From Candidatus Saccharimonadota bacterium (GTDB lineage: Bacteria; Patescibacteriota; Saccharimonadia; Saccharimonadales; UBA4665): a stretch of DNA of 64,000 bases. The notes beneath the pieces were generated by a model. It was not told where the DNA came from. It did no database searches and saw only the letters and a list, made by a program, of their open reading frames with translations. Location: contig DAHXLX010000001.1 in the NCBI GenBank assembly GCA_027365775.1, positions 1 to 64,000 on the forward strand, in the 5' to 3' direction. The position numbers and the translations under genes were made by a program. Of the stretch, positions 40,392 through 50,157 are shown piece after piece; within the stretch, counting starts at the first letter, position 1, and every line of letters begins with the position of its first letter.

Positions 40392-40835
40392 TCAGTTTCT
40401 GTGCAGGAAAAAGTCGATCCAAGTTTGAATATTCTTTTGCGGTGCAGGTTCGGAAACTTTAACCGGTTGCTGGGTAGGCAAACTTATTTTTGGGGCATAC
40501 GACAACGCAACATTTCGTGGTACCAAGATCTCCTGTTCGCCCGGTTCGGCCAAACCAAAATTCTGACGTGCCTGTAGTTCCAGATATTGTTTTGAATTAT
40601 AGTATTCATTCTGCAACTTCAGATCATTGTTCTCTAAACGCTGCACATCGTTTTCCTGTTTTGCGGTAGCTATCTGTTTTTCAAGACCGTAGTTCATTTG
40701 GATAGCCTTAACACCGCTCCAGCTAATTAGCAAAACAATCACCACAAATAACACTTGCCCGGCAAAGCGTATATCCCGTAGTCTATATACGAAGTCGGTT
40801 ATTACGGCTCGAACGAAAACTATTTTATTTTTCAT
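40392..40835 (-). CDS. Septum formation initiator family (FtsB/DivIC-like)
   Basis: One TM then coiled coil; NYGLEKQIATAKQENDVQRLENNDLKLQNEYYNSKQYLELQARQNFGLAEPGEQEI. Confidence 0.8.
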   Translation of the reverse strand: MKNKIVFVRAVITDFVYRLRDIRFAGQVLFVVIVLLISWSGVKAIQMNYGLEKQIATAKQENDVQRLENNDLKLQNEYYNSKQYLELQARQNFGLAEPGEQEILVPRNVALSYAPKISLPTQQPVKVSEPAPQKNIQTWIDFFLHRN

Positions 40836-40901
40836 GCCACACGGCAATTATATAACCTTTGCCATATCTGGTATACTCCGTTAACAGACATGGAACCACA
40901 T

Positions 40902-40977
40902 GGGGATGTAGCTCAGTGGTTAGAGCAGTCGGCTCATAACCGATTGGTCGCTGGTTCAAGTCCAGCCATCCCCACCA
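40902..40977 (+). tRNA. tRNA(CAT), best read as tRNA-Ile2 (lysidine-modified), alternatively Met
   Basis: GGGGATGTAGCTCAGTGGTTAGAGCAGTCGGCTCATAACCGATTGGTCGCTGGTTCAAGTCCAGCCATCCCCACCA; D arm, variable region and T arm match the known E. coli tRNA-Ile2 pattern. Confidence 0.85.
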
Positions 40978-41013
40978 CCAACTTTTACCCTTATTTGTTG
41001 TACAATGCTTTAT

Positions 41014-41460
41014 ATGCAAACTAAATCAACAGATAACGGTTTCTCATTAATTGAGCTAATGTTAATCGTAGTAATATTCATGATAATAGGTGTTTTGGGC
41101 TACCTTGTCGCCAATCATATAGGCCATCCGAAAGCATCCGGCACAAATGCCTCTTTCAGCAAGTCCCCTAAGACCGATAATGAGACAACCTTTAGTGGCA
41201 CGGTTACAAGTGATAAATGCGTGAAATCAACTATTCCAATCGGTGATGTCGGCTGCAGTATTACTGTTAACGATAACACCGTCATCGAGGTGGTGCCAGG
41301 TAATGCGGTACGAAGCCAACCGTGGGGAAAGTTCGAGGTAGCTAACGTCGGCTCCAATAATATTGCCGGACGAAAGGTAGTCGTATTCGCTCACAAAATC
41401 AACAGTACTTTATATACGCTTGAGGGCTCAGCCAGCTATTACGTCAAGCTATACGAGTAG
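41014..41460 (+). CDS. Type IV pilin-like protein
   Basis: MQTKSTDNGFSLIELMLIVVIFMIIGVLGYLV prepilin N-terminus. Confidence 0.8.
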   Translation: MQTKSTDNGFSLIELMLIVVIFMIIGVLGYLVANHIGHPKASGTNASFSKSPKTDNETTFSGTVTSDKCVKSTIPIGDVGCSITVNDNTVIEVVPGNAVRSQPWGKFEVANVGSNNIAGRKVVVFAHKINSTLYTLEGSASYYVKLYE

Positions 41461-41712
41461 CGGCCGTAACTTGTCTAAACCCCAGCAAAATTAAGCTTGT
41501 CTGGCGCTGAATCGTGCTGTAGCTGTCGATAACACTACGCTTAGCCCTAAATTTTACAATGGAAAAAATTTTAAACTACGCTTAAGCTATAGTTATTGAA
41601 CCAAGGCAGGAGGTGGATGTGGGATTGAAATAAAAAGTCAATAAAAAAGCGTTCGCAAAAGATCATCAGCATTAAATAACCCACCTCAACAATCTCGAAA
41701 ATATATTTTGCA

Positions 41713-42696
41713 TCAGGCAGCCGTAAAAGCACTAAGTGCTGCCTGCATTTGCCGGACAGATCTAGCAACGGCAATTTTCTCTCTGAGTTCTTTGGCGCCG
41801 TTAAAACCGTTAAGATAAATCTTAGCGTATTTATTGAGCCTTAACACAGCTTTGTCCGGGTTGTCCGACCAATCGGCAAACAGAGCCAGATGTTTGGCGA
41901 ACAGTTTTATTTTGTCGTTGGCAGAGACATGTTCCCAGGGACTGTTAGCGGCAAAGACAAAAGGATCATGAAACACGCCCCGGCCGATCATCACCCCGTC
42001 AAGCCCGTATCGCGCTGCTAAATTTTTACCCTGAGCATGGGTCAATATATCACCATTGGCCATCAGCAGAGTTGTCGGTGCCAAGCTGTCACGTTCGTGC
42101 TTAATCCGGGTTAGCTCTTCATAATGGGCTGGTACGCGGCTCATCTCTTTAGTGGTTCGCAAGTGGATTGTCAGCAATGCCAGATCCCGGCCTAATAAGA
42201 ACTTTGACCAATCCGGATCGATCCGGTTAAAGCCGAGCCTGGTTTTAACGCTGACAGGCAATCTGCCGGCAGCACCGCGCTTGGTTGACTCGATAATATC
42301 CTGTGCCAGCTGGAGGTTGTTCATAAGCGCCGAACATGCGCCCATTTTCACCACCTGTTTAACCGGGCAGCCCATGTTAATGTCGATTCCGGCAAAGTTT
42401 TTAGTCAGACCCAGCTCATCAGCCAATTCGCCAGATGCTATCTGATTAGCAACCGCATAAAAGTTATCGGGGTCGAGTCCCCAGATATGGGCAATCAAAG
42501 GCGGTTCGTCGCTGCTATAGTCAAGTTTCTTAAGCAGTCTCTTCCGCCCTGGGCTCATCAAGCCGTCGACATTGACGAATTCAGTGAAGCATAAGTCGGG
42601 TGCTGCACAACTGCTGATTAGGCGTCGGAAAACCGTGTCGGTCACATCATCCATCGGTGCCATGGCAAAGAAGGGCTTAGGTAACTGGTTGAGCAT
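41713..42696 (-). CDS. dus: tRNA-dihydrouridine synthase
   Basis: FFAMAPMDDVTDTVFRRL, GIDINMGCPVKQVVKMGACSALM, VSVKTRLG. Confidence 0.93.
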   Translation of the reverse strand: MLNQLPKPFFAMAPMDDVTDTVFRRLISSCAAPDLCFTEFVNVDGLMSPGRKRLLKKLDYSSDEPPLIAHIWGLDPDNFYAVANQIASGELADELGLTKNFAGIDINMGCPVKQVVKMGACSALMNNLQLAQDIIESTKRGAAGRLPVSVKTRLGFNRIDPDWSKFLLGRDLALLTIHLRTTKEMSRVPAHYEELTRIKHERDSLAPTTLLMANGDILTHAQGKNLAARYGLDGVMIGRGVFHDPFVFAANSPWEHVSANDKIKLFAKHLALFADWSDNPDKAVLRLNKYAKIYLNGFNGAKELREKIAVARSVRQMQAALSAFTAA

Positions 42697-42717
42697 GGAT
42701 TTATTAGTATATAGCTT

Positions 42718-42936
42718 CTAGATTGTACTGTCTTTGGTTGCTAACCCAAGCGCCACTCGAGCACAGTTAATCCAGGCAAGCGCATTATCCTGTGGGGGCA
42801 CCAGATTCATTTCTTCTCGCCACCGATCGGCGGTTCTAGTATCATATTCAACCCGCCTGGCATTTGCCGCAATTTGCTCGGCCGTATTATCAAGGTCCAC
42901 AACTTCCGCTGGAAGCAAACTTAACTGTTCGATCAT
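42718..42936 (-). CDS. Hypothetical small protein
   Basis: 72 aa ORF upstream of dus. Confidence 0.45.
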   Translation of the reverse strand: MIEQLSLLPAEVVDLDNTAEQIAANARRVEYDTRTADRWREEMNLVPPQDNALAWINCARVALGLATKDSTI

Positions 42937-42973
42937 AATTTACACATATATTAACACAATTGTTTACCCTTGT

Positions 42974-44080
42974 CTACTCCCACTTGAAGACCCTGAATGC
43001 GATCAGATAGATGACAATTATCCAGCCTCCGAGCAAGGCAATTTGTGGCCAGACTTGCAGCAAGCTGTAGCCTTCGGTAGTGATCAGCCGGGCACCATCA
43101 ATCACCGGAGTCAGCGGCAAATAAGTCGACACCGTCTGTAACCAGTGAGGCATCAGATAGCGCGGGAAGAATGTACCGGATAGAAACAGCATTGGGAATA
43201 CCACGATATTCGATAATGGCGCCGCCTGACGCTCGTTTTTAGCCCATCCGCCAATCGCTAAACCGATACCCAAAATGGCGATTATCGAATAGGCCATAAA
43301 CAAAGCGATTGACAGGTAGTTCCCTGTAACCCGGAGATGGAAGACGACGATTGCAACAACAAACATGACCATCAGCGACACCAGGCCGGTTATCGCCTGG
43401 GCTATCATCGTCGCGGTAAAGTACTGCCATACCTTAAGCGGCGTGGTGTGCAGCCGCCGTAGTATGCCCTGTTTCTTAAGTTCAGGGAATACGTTAACCG
43501 GGCCGAATATACCGATACCGGCGATTGAAAAACCCAACAGGCCGGCGAATGTATAATCAAATGGTGTCAGACTTTTTCTGGAAGTCGAATGACCACTCAC
43601 GGCTAACGGGCCGCTGTAGTTGACGTAGTGTTTGTTGACGGCGTTAAAATCTGCGGTCAGTACAGCAGTTAGTGTCTGTCCGGCCTGGATATTGTTGACG
43701 GTGTAGTATACCTGGGCCGTACCGATCGGATGACCACCGACACTTTTACCGAATGCCGGCGGCAATACAATAATTCCGTCGAGCTGGTTTTGATCGAGCT
43801 TCTTTTGGGCTTTGGCAAAAGTGGTGACACTACTGTCAATCTTAAACGTCTTATTATGTTCGATTAACTTTTCAGCCTGGGCAGACAAAGCGGTGTGAGC
43901 GTTATTGATCAGCGCGACGTTAAAAGTCGACTTATTACCGGAGTTGCTGCTTAAACTGCCGAACACCACTAAAAAAATAACCGGAAACAATATACCAAAG
44001 AACAACGCCAACCGGTCACGGAAAAACCGCTTGGTGGCTAAACCGGCGAACACGTATATGGTAAACAGTTTTTTCTTCAA
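42974..44080 (-). CDS. ABC-2 type transporter permease
   Basis: 368 aa; N-terminal TM, extracytoplasmic domain, five C-terminal TMs. Confidence 0.9.
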   Translation of the reverse strand: MKKKLFTIYVFAGLATKRFFRDRLALFFGILFPVIFLVVFGSLSSNSGNKSTFNVALINNAHTALSAQAEKLIEHNKTFKIDSSVTTFAKAQKKLDQNQLDGIIVLPPAFGKSVGGHPIGTAQVYYTVNNIQAGQTLTAVLTADFNAVNKHYVNYSGPLAVSGHSTSRKSLTPFDYTFAGLLGFSIAGIGIFGPVNVFPELKKQGILRRLHTTPLKVWQYFTATMIAQAITGLVSLMVMFVVAIVVFHLRVTGNYLSIALFMAYSIIAILGIGLAIGGWAKNERQAAPLSNIVVFPMLFLSGTFFPRYLMPHWLQTVSTYLPLTPVIDGARLITTEGYSLLQVWPQIALLGGWIIVIYLIAFRVFKWE

Positions 44081-44082
44081 TC

Positions 44083-44841
44083 CTACTCCCTTAATGCTTT
44101 TCCGGTCAGTTCAATGAAGACGTCTTCAAGATTGGCCTGTTCAACGTGCTGCTCTTTTTTAAAACCTTTAGCCAACAACTTTTTGATCAGATTGTGCGGT
44201 GTATCCAGGGCGATTATTTTACCTTTATCCATGATCGCAACCCGGTCGCAAAGCAGTTCTGCCTCGTCCATGTAGTGCGTAGTCAGGATAACGGTCACAC
44301 CTTTCGCCTGAACCATACGGGTCAGATCCCATAAGTTGCGTCTGGCTTGCGGATCAAGTCCGGTGGTCGGCTCATCCATAAAAAATACTTTCGGATTATG
44401 GACCAGAGCGGCGGCAATACTAAGTCTTTGCCGCTGACCACCGCTTAACTGTTCGGCGTAAGAATTCGTTTTGGTGGCTAAATCAACTTCTTCCAACAAT
44501 CGTTTAGGATCAGCCCGTTCACCGTACGCGGCGGCGAACATAGTGATTATTTCCGACAGTTTTTGCTTGTCCTGGAAGGCCGCCGTTTGCGGTTGCACCC
44601 CGATAATACGTTTAACCGCTTCCGGATCTTCGGCCACATTGATGCCATCGATGATTATTTTTCCGCCGTCAATCGGACGGAGCGATTCCATCATCTCCAG
44701 GGTCGTGGTCTTACCGGCGCCGTTGGGCCCAAGGATACCAAAAACTTCGCCTTTATCTACGGTGAAAGATATATCATCAACTACAGCCTTATCGTCATAC
44801 AACTTGCGTAATCCGCTAACTTCAACCAATGTTTTCGACAC
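44083..44841 (-). CDS. ABC-2 transporter ATP-binding protein
   Basis: GILGPNGAGKTTTLEMM, LSGGQRQRLSIAAALVHNPKVFFMDEPTTGLDPQ. Confidence 0.95.
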   Translation of the reverse strand: MSKTLVEVSGLRKLYDDKAVVDDISFTVDKGEVFGILGPNGAGKTTTLEMMESLRPIDGGKIIIDGINVAEDPEAVKRIIGVQPQTAAFQDKQKLSEIITMFAAAYGERADPKRLLEEVDLATKTNSYAEQLSGGQRQRLSIAAALVHNPKVFFMDEPTTGLDPQARRNLWDLTRMVQAKGVTVILTTHYMDEAELLCDRVAIMDKGKIIALDTPHNLIKKLLAKGFKKEQHVEQANLEDVFIELTGKALRE

Positions 44842-44870
44842 AGGCGAAGTATATCAGGAATCATGATAAA

Positions 44871-44900
44871 TAAAACACCGGCCAGAATTAACCGGCCGGT
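44871..44900 (-). terminator. Rho-independent terminator
   Basis: Minus strand ACCGGCC-GGTTAATTCT-GGCCGGT-GTTTTATTT. Confidence 0.7.
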
Positions 44901-44923
44901 ATGATTGCGGTCCTTATCCGGGA

Positions 44924-45118
44924 CTACTTACGCTTTACGGTAAGAAAACCGTTGCGTGGGTTCTCGTTCACTTCACGGTCAGATGGCAGATCAGTTGCTT
45001 CCGGCCGCTTATCCTTGCTGAAGTAGTAAATTGTCTGCTCTTTACCGCCCCGCAGAGTGACCTTCTTCGAGTTTAAGTAATATGTTACGCCCTTTGAGTT
45101 TGTGTGCTGATATGCCAT
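44924..45118 (-). CDS. Small conserved-looking protein
   Basis: MAYQHTNSKGVTYYLNSKKVTLRGGKEQTIYYFSKDKRPEATDLP...; RBS-like GGGAGAGG upstream and terminator downstream. Confidence 0.65.
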   Translation of the reverse strand: MAYQHTNSKGVTYYLNSKKVTLRGGKEQTIYYFSKDKRPEATDLPSDREVNENPRNGFLTVKRK

Positions 45119-45289
45119 GCGATACCTCTCCCTCTTATAAGTTGTTGGTAACCCTAACATACTCTGAGGTGATTTTATTTGTCAACATTTTTTTGTTTAG
45201 ATAGGGCAAGGAGTTGCATAGTACAGGTAGCTGTATTAAACTAACTTGGTAACCATAATCATTAAAATAAGGGTGGAGATAAGACACAT

Positions 45290-45916
45290 ATGGACTTCTC
45301 AAACCGTGGTCCTCAACCACAGACCACAAACCACGACCCACTGTTAGGCGCAACCCCACCGGTAGGCGCGAAACGGGTCGGCAGAACTAAAAATAAAAAA
45401 TCGTTATACCAATGGATTAGCGGTGGATTAATAGTAGTAATAGTGGCTTTGTTTGTTGCAGTAGTTTTTGCAATAAGCTTTGATGCGCCCAAATCGGAGA
45501 GCGCTTATGTATATGGCGATAAACTCCAGGCGGTATTCCTAAACACCGGCCAGGTTTATTTCGGTAACATTAAGAGAATTAACCCGCAGTATTTGGTGCT
45601 GACCAACATATTCTATCTACAGACCAATAACAGTTCGGGCAGTACCACCGCCAGCACCAGCAATAACAATGTATCGCTGGTTAAGCTTGGCTGCGAGTTA
45701 CACGCACCATACGATGAAATGGTCATTAACATGAACCAGGTCACTTTCTGGGAGAACCTGCAAAGCTCCGGTCAGGTAGCGAAAGCCGTAGCCCAGTACC
45801 AGAAACAATACCCGAACGGGCAGAAGTGTAGCACCCAAAGCACTACCACTGCTCCGCCTACTACCAGCGTCCAGAACGCTCCGACTAGCCCGGCTGCTTT
45901 ACCCAAGAAACCATAG
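45290..45916 (+). CDS. Single-TM protein with low-complexity C-terminus
   Basis: 208 aa; TM GGLIVVIVALFVAVVFAISF, T/P-rich tail. Confidence 0.65.
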   Translation: MDFSNRGPQPQTTNHDPLLGATPPVGAKRVGRTKNKKSLYQWISGGLIVVIVALFVAVVFAISFDAPKSESAYVYGDKLQAVFLNTGQVYFGNIKRINPQYLVLTNIFYLQTNNSSGSTTASTSNNNVSLVKLGCELHAPYDEMVINMNQVTFWENLQSSGQVAKAVAQYQKQYPNGQKCSTQSTTTAPPTTSVQNAPTSPAALPKKP

Positions 45917-45946
45917 TAAGGCTTAGCGTCGCCAGACAAGAGCTGG

Positions 45947-45984
45947 TTAAATACACCCCCGACCATTTAAGGGGGTGTATTTAA
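45947..45984. terminator. Bidirectional terminator between convergent genes
   Basis: TTAAATACACCCCC-GACCATTTAA-GGGGGTGTATTTAA, perfect 14-bp stem. Confidence 0.85.
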
Positions 45985-46595
45985 TTCTCCACTAAATATT
46001 TGCGTACAAATTGCAAACTAAACAGGAAAGCAGTTATCGCCAGGCTCAGCACCGTAGCCAGCAGCGTCCAGCCGGCAAGATCGGGACTCCAACTAGGTGA
46101 AACAAAATCGAACTCATAAAGCGAACGGGGAATTTTCTTTAAGCTGACACCGTGACTGGTGACATATTGCTCGATACACGGTACCCGGTTATGACCGGAG
46201 AAGTCGGTCGGATCCTGTTTTTGACAGTATTGTTGCGCAGCCGTATACAATCCGGCGTTGGCATTAAACGCCGCTGAGTCTTCTGCATCATTAAAGCGAT
46301 TATATGTGTACTCAAGCTGGATAGGCGGATAGACCGATCCATTACCGGTATCCAGATTGGTGTTCATGTGTGAGGTAACATAGGCTTGCAGGTTATCCAG
46401 TGCCTGCTGAACGTTGCCGTTGTTTTTATCAGCTTGGAAGACGTCCTGTTTCAATTGTTCCATATGCTGGTTATTGGACCTTAGAGCAAACACGCAAATA
46501 ATGCCTAGCACGACCGTTATAACCAGAAAATAAAACGGTTTAAGATGAGAAAACCAATGCCAGAAATGCTTGAGCCGTTGTTTATACTTAGGCAT
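45981..46595 (-). CDS. Two-TM membrane protein, unknown
   Basis: 204 aa; N- and C-terminal TMs. Confidence 0.6.
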   Translation of the reverse strand: MPKYKQRLKHFWHWFSHLKPFYFLVITVVLGIICVFALRSNNQHMEQLKQDVFQADKNNGNVQQALDNLQAYVTSHMNTNLDTGNGSVYPPIQLEYTYNRFNDAEDSAAFNANAGLYTAAQQYCQKQDPTDFSGHNRVPCIEQYVTSHGVSLKKIPRSLYEFDFVSPSWSPDLAGWTLLATVLSLAITAFLFSLQFVRKYLVEN

Positions 46596-46649
46596 ATTTA
46601 CATTCTAACCCAGGCCTTGCCTATTTCGCCTCCGTGATAGACTGAAATC

Positions 46650-47951
46650 ATGCATATCTACTTTTCCGGCATTGGCGGAGCAGGCATCGGACCGTTAGCC
46701 GAGGTAGCCAGGCAGGCAGGCTACGAGGTGTCCGGTTCCGATAAACAACCCTCAAGTTATATAGGAGCCTTGAAAAAATCAGGCATCAAGGACATCTATA
46801 TTGATCAGAGCTACGAACAAATTGCCGCAGTTCATGCCCGCCATCCGATTGACTGGCTGGTCTACAGCTCGGCGTTGATTTTCGAGCAACCCGATGCTCC
46901 GGAAATCAGATTCGCTCGAGATAAACACATCCGAACGTCCAAAAGAGACGAATTGATTAACGAGCTGGCCGCCAGCAAAGGCCTGTCGCTTATTGCGGTG
47001 GCCGGAACCCACGGTAAAACCACCACTACAGCCATGATTGTCTGGCTCTGCAAACAGTTGGATATCCCGATAAGTTATCTGTTGCCGGCTAAAACCAGTT
47101 TTGGGACTATGGGCACTTTCCTAAACAGCAGCCGCTATTTCGTGATCGAGGCCGATGAGTTTGACCGTAATTTCCTGCACTTCAACCCCTGGCTCAGTGT
47201 TATAACCGGTGTATCGTGGGATCACCACGAGATATTTCCGACCAGAGAAAATTATCAGGCGGCGTTCCTGGACTTTATAAAGCAGAGCCGCAACACTTTG
47301 ATCTGGCAGGATGATGCCGTTTATCTGGGGCTGGACATAACCGGTACCGACACGATCGACGTTTTTGACCCGACCGCAAAGGATATTCAATCAATCCAGC
47401 TTAAAGGCTTCTATAACCGCCTGGACGGCTGGTTGGCTATTCAAGCCGTAGCGCGACTTATTAAAGCCGATGCCAAGCAGCTTATCGGAGCACTGAACTT
47501 GTTTCCCGGTTTGTCCAGGCGGATGGAACAATTATTACCCAACCTATACTCCGATTACGCTCACACGCCGGACAAAATCCGAGGGGTCATGAGCGTGGCC
47601 AAGGAAATGACTCAAGCCACCCATCAGCACATCGTCGTAGTCTATGAACCACTGACCGATCGCCGTCAGCACTATATGATCAATGATTACGGTGATTGTT
47701 TTAAAGAAGCCAGTCAAGTCTACTGGCTGCCCAGCTACCTGGCGAGGGAAGACCCGAACACCCGTATCCTGCCACCGTCAGAGCTGATCGCCCATCTGTC
47801 CGACCCGACGATTGCCCAGCCGGCGGCGCTTGATGAAGGTCTTAAGCGGACGATTGAGGCTCATTTGGACAAAGGTGATATGGTAATCTGTATTGCCGGC
47901 GGTGGCGGCGGCAGTCTTGACGACTGGGTCAGGAGTAACTTTCTTATCTAA
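46650..47951 (+). CDS. UDP-N-acetylmuramate ligase (MurC/Mpl-like)
   Basis: MHIYFSGIGGAGIGPLAEVARQAGYEVSGSD, VAGTHGKTTTTAM, EADEFDRNFLHF. Confidence 0.88.
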   Translation: MHIYFSGIGGAGIGPLAEVARQAGYEVSGSDKQPSSYIGALKKSGIKDIYIDQSYEQIAAVHARHPIDWLVYSSALIFEQPDAPEIRFARDKHIRTSKRDELINELAASKGLSLIAVAGTHGKTTTTAMIVWLCKQLDIPISYLLPAKTSFGTMGTFLNSSRYFVIEADEFDRNFLHFNPWLSVITGVSWDHHEIFPTRENYQAAFLDFIKQSRNTLIWQDDAVYLGLDITGTDTIDVFDPTAKDIQSIQLKGFYNRLDGWLAIQAVARLIKADAKQLIGALNLFPGLSRRMEQLLPNLYSDYAHTPDKIRGVMSVAKEMTQATHQHIVVVYEPLTDRRQHYMINDYGDCFKEASQVYWLPSYLAREDPNTRILPPSELIAHLSDPTIAQPAALDEGLKRTIEAHLDKGDMVICIAGGGGGSLDDWVRSNFLI

Positions 47952-49168
47952 GTGTTCGGCCGGTCTAAGTTAGTGCCATAACTGAAATCGGCGGTATCGA
48001 CGAAGGTGTCCTTGTCCCGGATGATCGCCTGCGGCGGCAACTGTTCAGAACGTGTATTGATGCCTTGAACCCGTTTAACGGCCGTACCGATCGCCAGGAA
48101 CTCAATAACACCGCTGCCAACGTTATAGATATAGGTCTTGATGCCCAGAACATCATCGGCGCCGATTTCGGCTGCCTGCTGCTGAACTTTCTTAAGTGAC
48201 TGCTCGCGGGCACCGTAAATAAGTTCGCTTAAAACTTTGACTTCCCCTTTCACCATATTACGAAAGCTGGCCTTGATCCCCCCTGCGAGTCCGAGTGAAT
48301 AGACCGACGTTCCGAGTACCAGTTTAAGCGGTGCGTAACCCATCTTGGTAACATTCCACATTTCCTCGGCGGTTAAGTCGCTGGTAACTACACCACCGAC
48401 TGTCGAGGCAATATTGTTTACGCTTTCGTTATATGAGGCCGTTCCGATCATAACCATTTCCTGGACGCTTCTGGACCCGACCGGCAAAATAGTCGTGCGT
48501 ATGCCAACGACACTGTTGGCGTTATGGCTTTTGGCCTCGTTAATCAGACGCTCGATAGCCAGGTTTCTGGTTGTGTTAAAAATATTGCTGAACTGAGTAA
48601 CCTCGCCGCGCACCATTTCTTTGAATCCACCAATTAGACCGCGGGCAATGCCGATAGAATATGCGACATTACCGAATACAAAATCTAGCGGCAAATAATT
48701 GGCATCGACTTGGCAAAACAGTTCCTGCCCGTCGCTAGATGATGTGAACTGACCGGTTTGATCCGGATTCAACGGGTGGATTGCCGAACCGACCGACAGA
48801 AATTCGACATTACCGGGATGGAATACTAATTCCGAGGTCACGCCGGTCGCTGCCGGAGCGTTGCTTTGGCCGAGCTCCTGCTTGAAGCGCTCCAGACTCA
48901 GACGCCGACCTTCGGCTATCATGTTGGTTAGTTGGCTGATTTCCCCGCCGACTGCGGTACGGATAGTCGATCCGACACCGCCCAAAAAACCAAGTGCAAA
49001 CACGCTGTTACCAACCAGCAGATTGCCCGGACGATAGCCAACCATCTTTACGCAATAAAGCTCATTGCCGGATAATCCGCTGAACACCGGGCCCGGTCCG
49101 TCGATCACACCCTGCGCTTCTCCCGGCTGGATGGTAGGGTCGGGTTGATCTTGATGAAAAAGTGACAT
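47948..49168 (-). CDS. Protein with three tandem YbjQ-like (UPF0145) domains
   Basis: Three internal repeats of the type Y.P..LV.G..VYSLG..GG....V.GE...........L.A.....A..V.GI.........E....GTA. Confidence 0.75.
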   Translation of the reverse strand: MSLFHQDQPDPTIQPGEAQGVIDGPGPVFSGLSGNELYCVKMVGYRPGNLLVGNSVFALGFLGGVGSTIRTAVGGEISQLTNMIAEGRRLSLERFKQELGQSNAPAATGVTSELVFHPGNVEFLSVGSAIHPLNPDQTGQFTSSSDGQELFCQVDANYLPLDFVFGNVAYSIGIARGLIGGFKEMVRGEVTQFSNIFNTTRNLAIERLINEAKSHNANSVVGIRTTILPVGSRSVQEMVMIGTASYNESVNNIASTVGGVVTSDLTAEEMWNVTKMGYAPLKLVLGTSVYSLGLAGGIKASFRNMVKGEVKVLSELIYGAREQSLKKVQQQAAEIGADDVLGIKTYIYNVGSGVIEFLAIGTAVKRVQGINTRSEQLPPQAIIRDKDTFVDTADFSYGTNLDRPNT

Positions 49169-49243
49169 ATTTTTTCTCCTTATTTTTGTATTTGCAACAG
49201 TTATCTGAATTGTAACGTTATACTGGCATTTTGGACAAGACCT

Positions 49244-49816
49244 TCACCTGTCGTCGATTACCACGCCGCCTTGCCTGAGCACTTCTATGGCATCATCAAC
49301 GACACGGATCACGGTACTCGGTGCTCGTCCCGCAAGATTACCAGCGTCAAAATAGGCATCGACCCGGTTGCCGAAATAATCGTAGGCCTGCTGGATCGTT
49401 TCAGCCGGTTTTTCCCCGGGAAGATTGGCACTGGAAGACATTAATGGTCCGCTCGATCTTAAAATCGATAGTACGAACTGATTATCCGGTATCCTAACCG
49501 CTAGGTCTGGCAAGCCTTGGGTTAAATAAAACAGTGCAGGGTTTCCTGCCGGTATAACAACACTGACCGCACCCGGCCAGAATTGCTCAACCGCCCTAAG
49601 ATAACGTCGCTTTAAACCAAGCTGCACCAGCTGATCGATATTGGCCGCCAAAAGCGTACCCGGTTTAGCCCGACGGTTTTTGAGTGAATAAAGCCGGTTG
49701 ACGGCATCATTGTCCACGGCGCGAGCCACCAATCCATAAACCGTATCCGTGCCGATGACAATAACGCTACCCGGCCGGCTCAATGCCGACACTATCTGCT
49801 CAACCACCGCCTTCAT
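49244..49816 (-). CDS. Sua5/YciO/YrdC family threonylcarbamoyl-AMP synthase
   Basis: IGTDTVYGLVARA, SSSANLPGEKPA, APSTVIRVVDD. Confidence 0.9.
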   Translation of the reverse strand: MKAVVEQIVSALSRPGSVIVIGTDTVYGLVARAVDNDAVNRLYSLKNRRAKPGTLLAANIDQLVQLGLKRRYLRAVEQFWPGAVSVVIPAGNPALFYLTQGLPDLAVRIPDNQFVLSILRSSGPLMSSSANLPGEKPAETIQQAYDYFGNRVDAYFDAGNLAGRAPSTVIRVVDDAIEVLRQGGVVIDDR

Positions 49817-49825
49817 CGATTGAAT

Positions 49826-50131
49826 CTATTTAGCGTTAAAATAGGCATAAACCACTAAAGCCGCCAATACCAAAGTGAATACGACCGCACCGACAATCGC
49901 CGGCATGACACTGTTTTCTTTCGGCGCTTTAACCGGTTTTACCGGCTCGGGTTGTTGATCTGGCTTATCCGCTTTGACTGTAGAAGTCTCTTCGAGCACC
50001 GGCTCCGGCTTGGTAGGAGGCTTAGTGTTATCAACTGGGGGAGCGGCTGGTTGTGGCTCGGGTTGCGGCGCGGGCGGTATTGCTACCGGTACCGTGGCTT
50101 GGTTGTCAGGCTGATTATCTGTTTCGTCCAT
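49826..50131 (-). CDS. Pro-rich C-terminally TM-anchored small protein
   Basis: 101 aa; P/Q/E-rich with C-terminal TM. Confidence 0.55.
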   Translation of the reverse strand: MDETDNQPDNQATVPVAIPPAPQPEPQPAAPPVDNTKPPTKPEPVLEETSTVKADKPDQQPEPVKPVKAPKENSVMPAIVGAVVFTLVLAALVVYAYFNAK

Positions 50132-50157
50132 GATTCTCCTCGATTTATTATACTTAA

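Noticed and set aside
45135-45359. 74-aa minus-strand ORF in the divergent promoter region
   Set aside because: Overlaps the start of the 45290 gene and the likely promoter/RBS of the 44924 gene; no supporting features.
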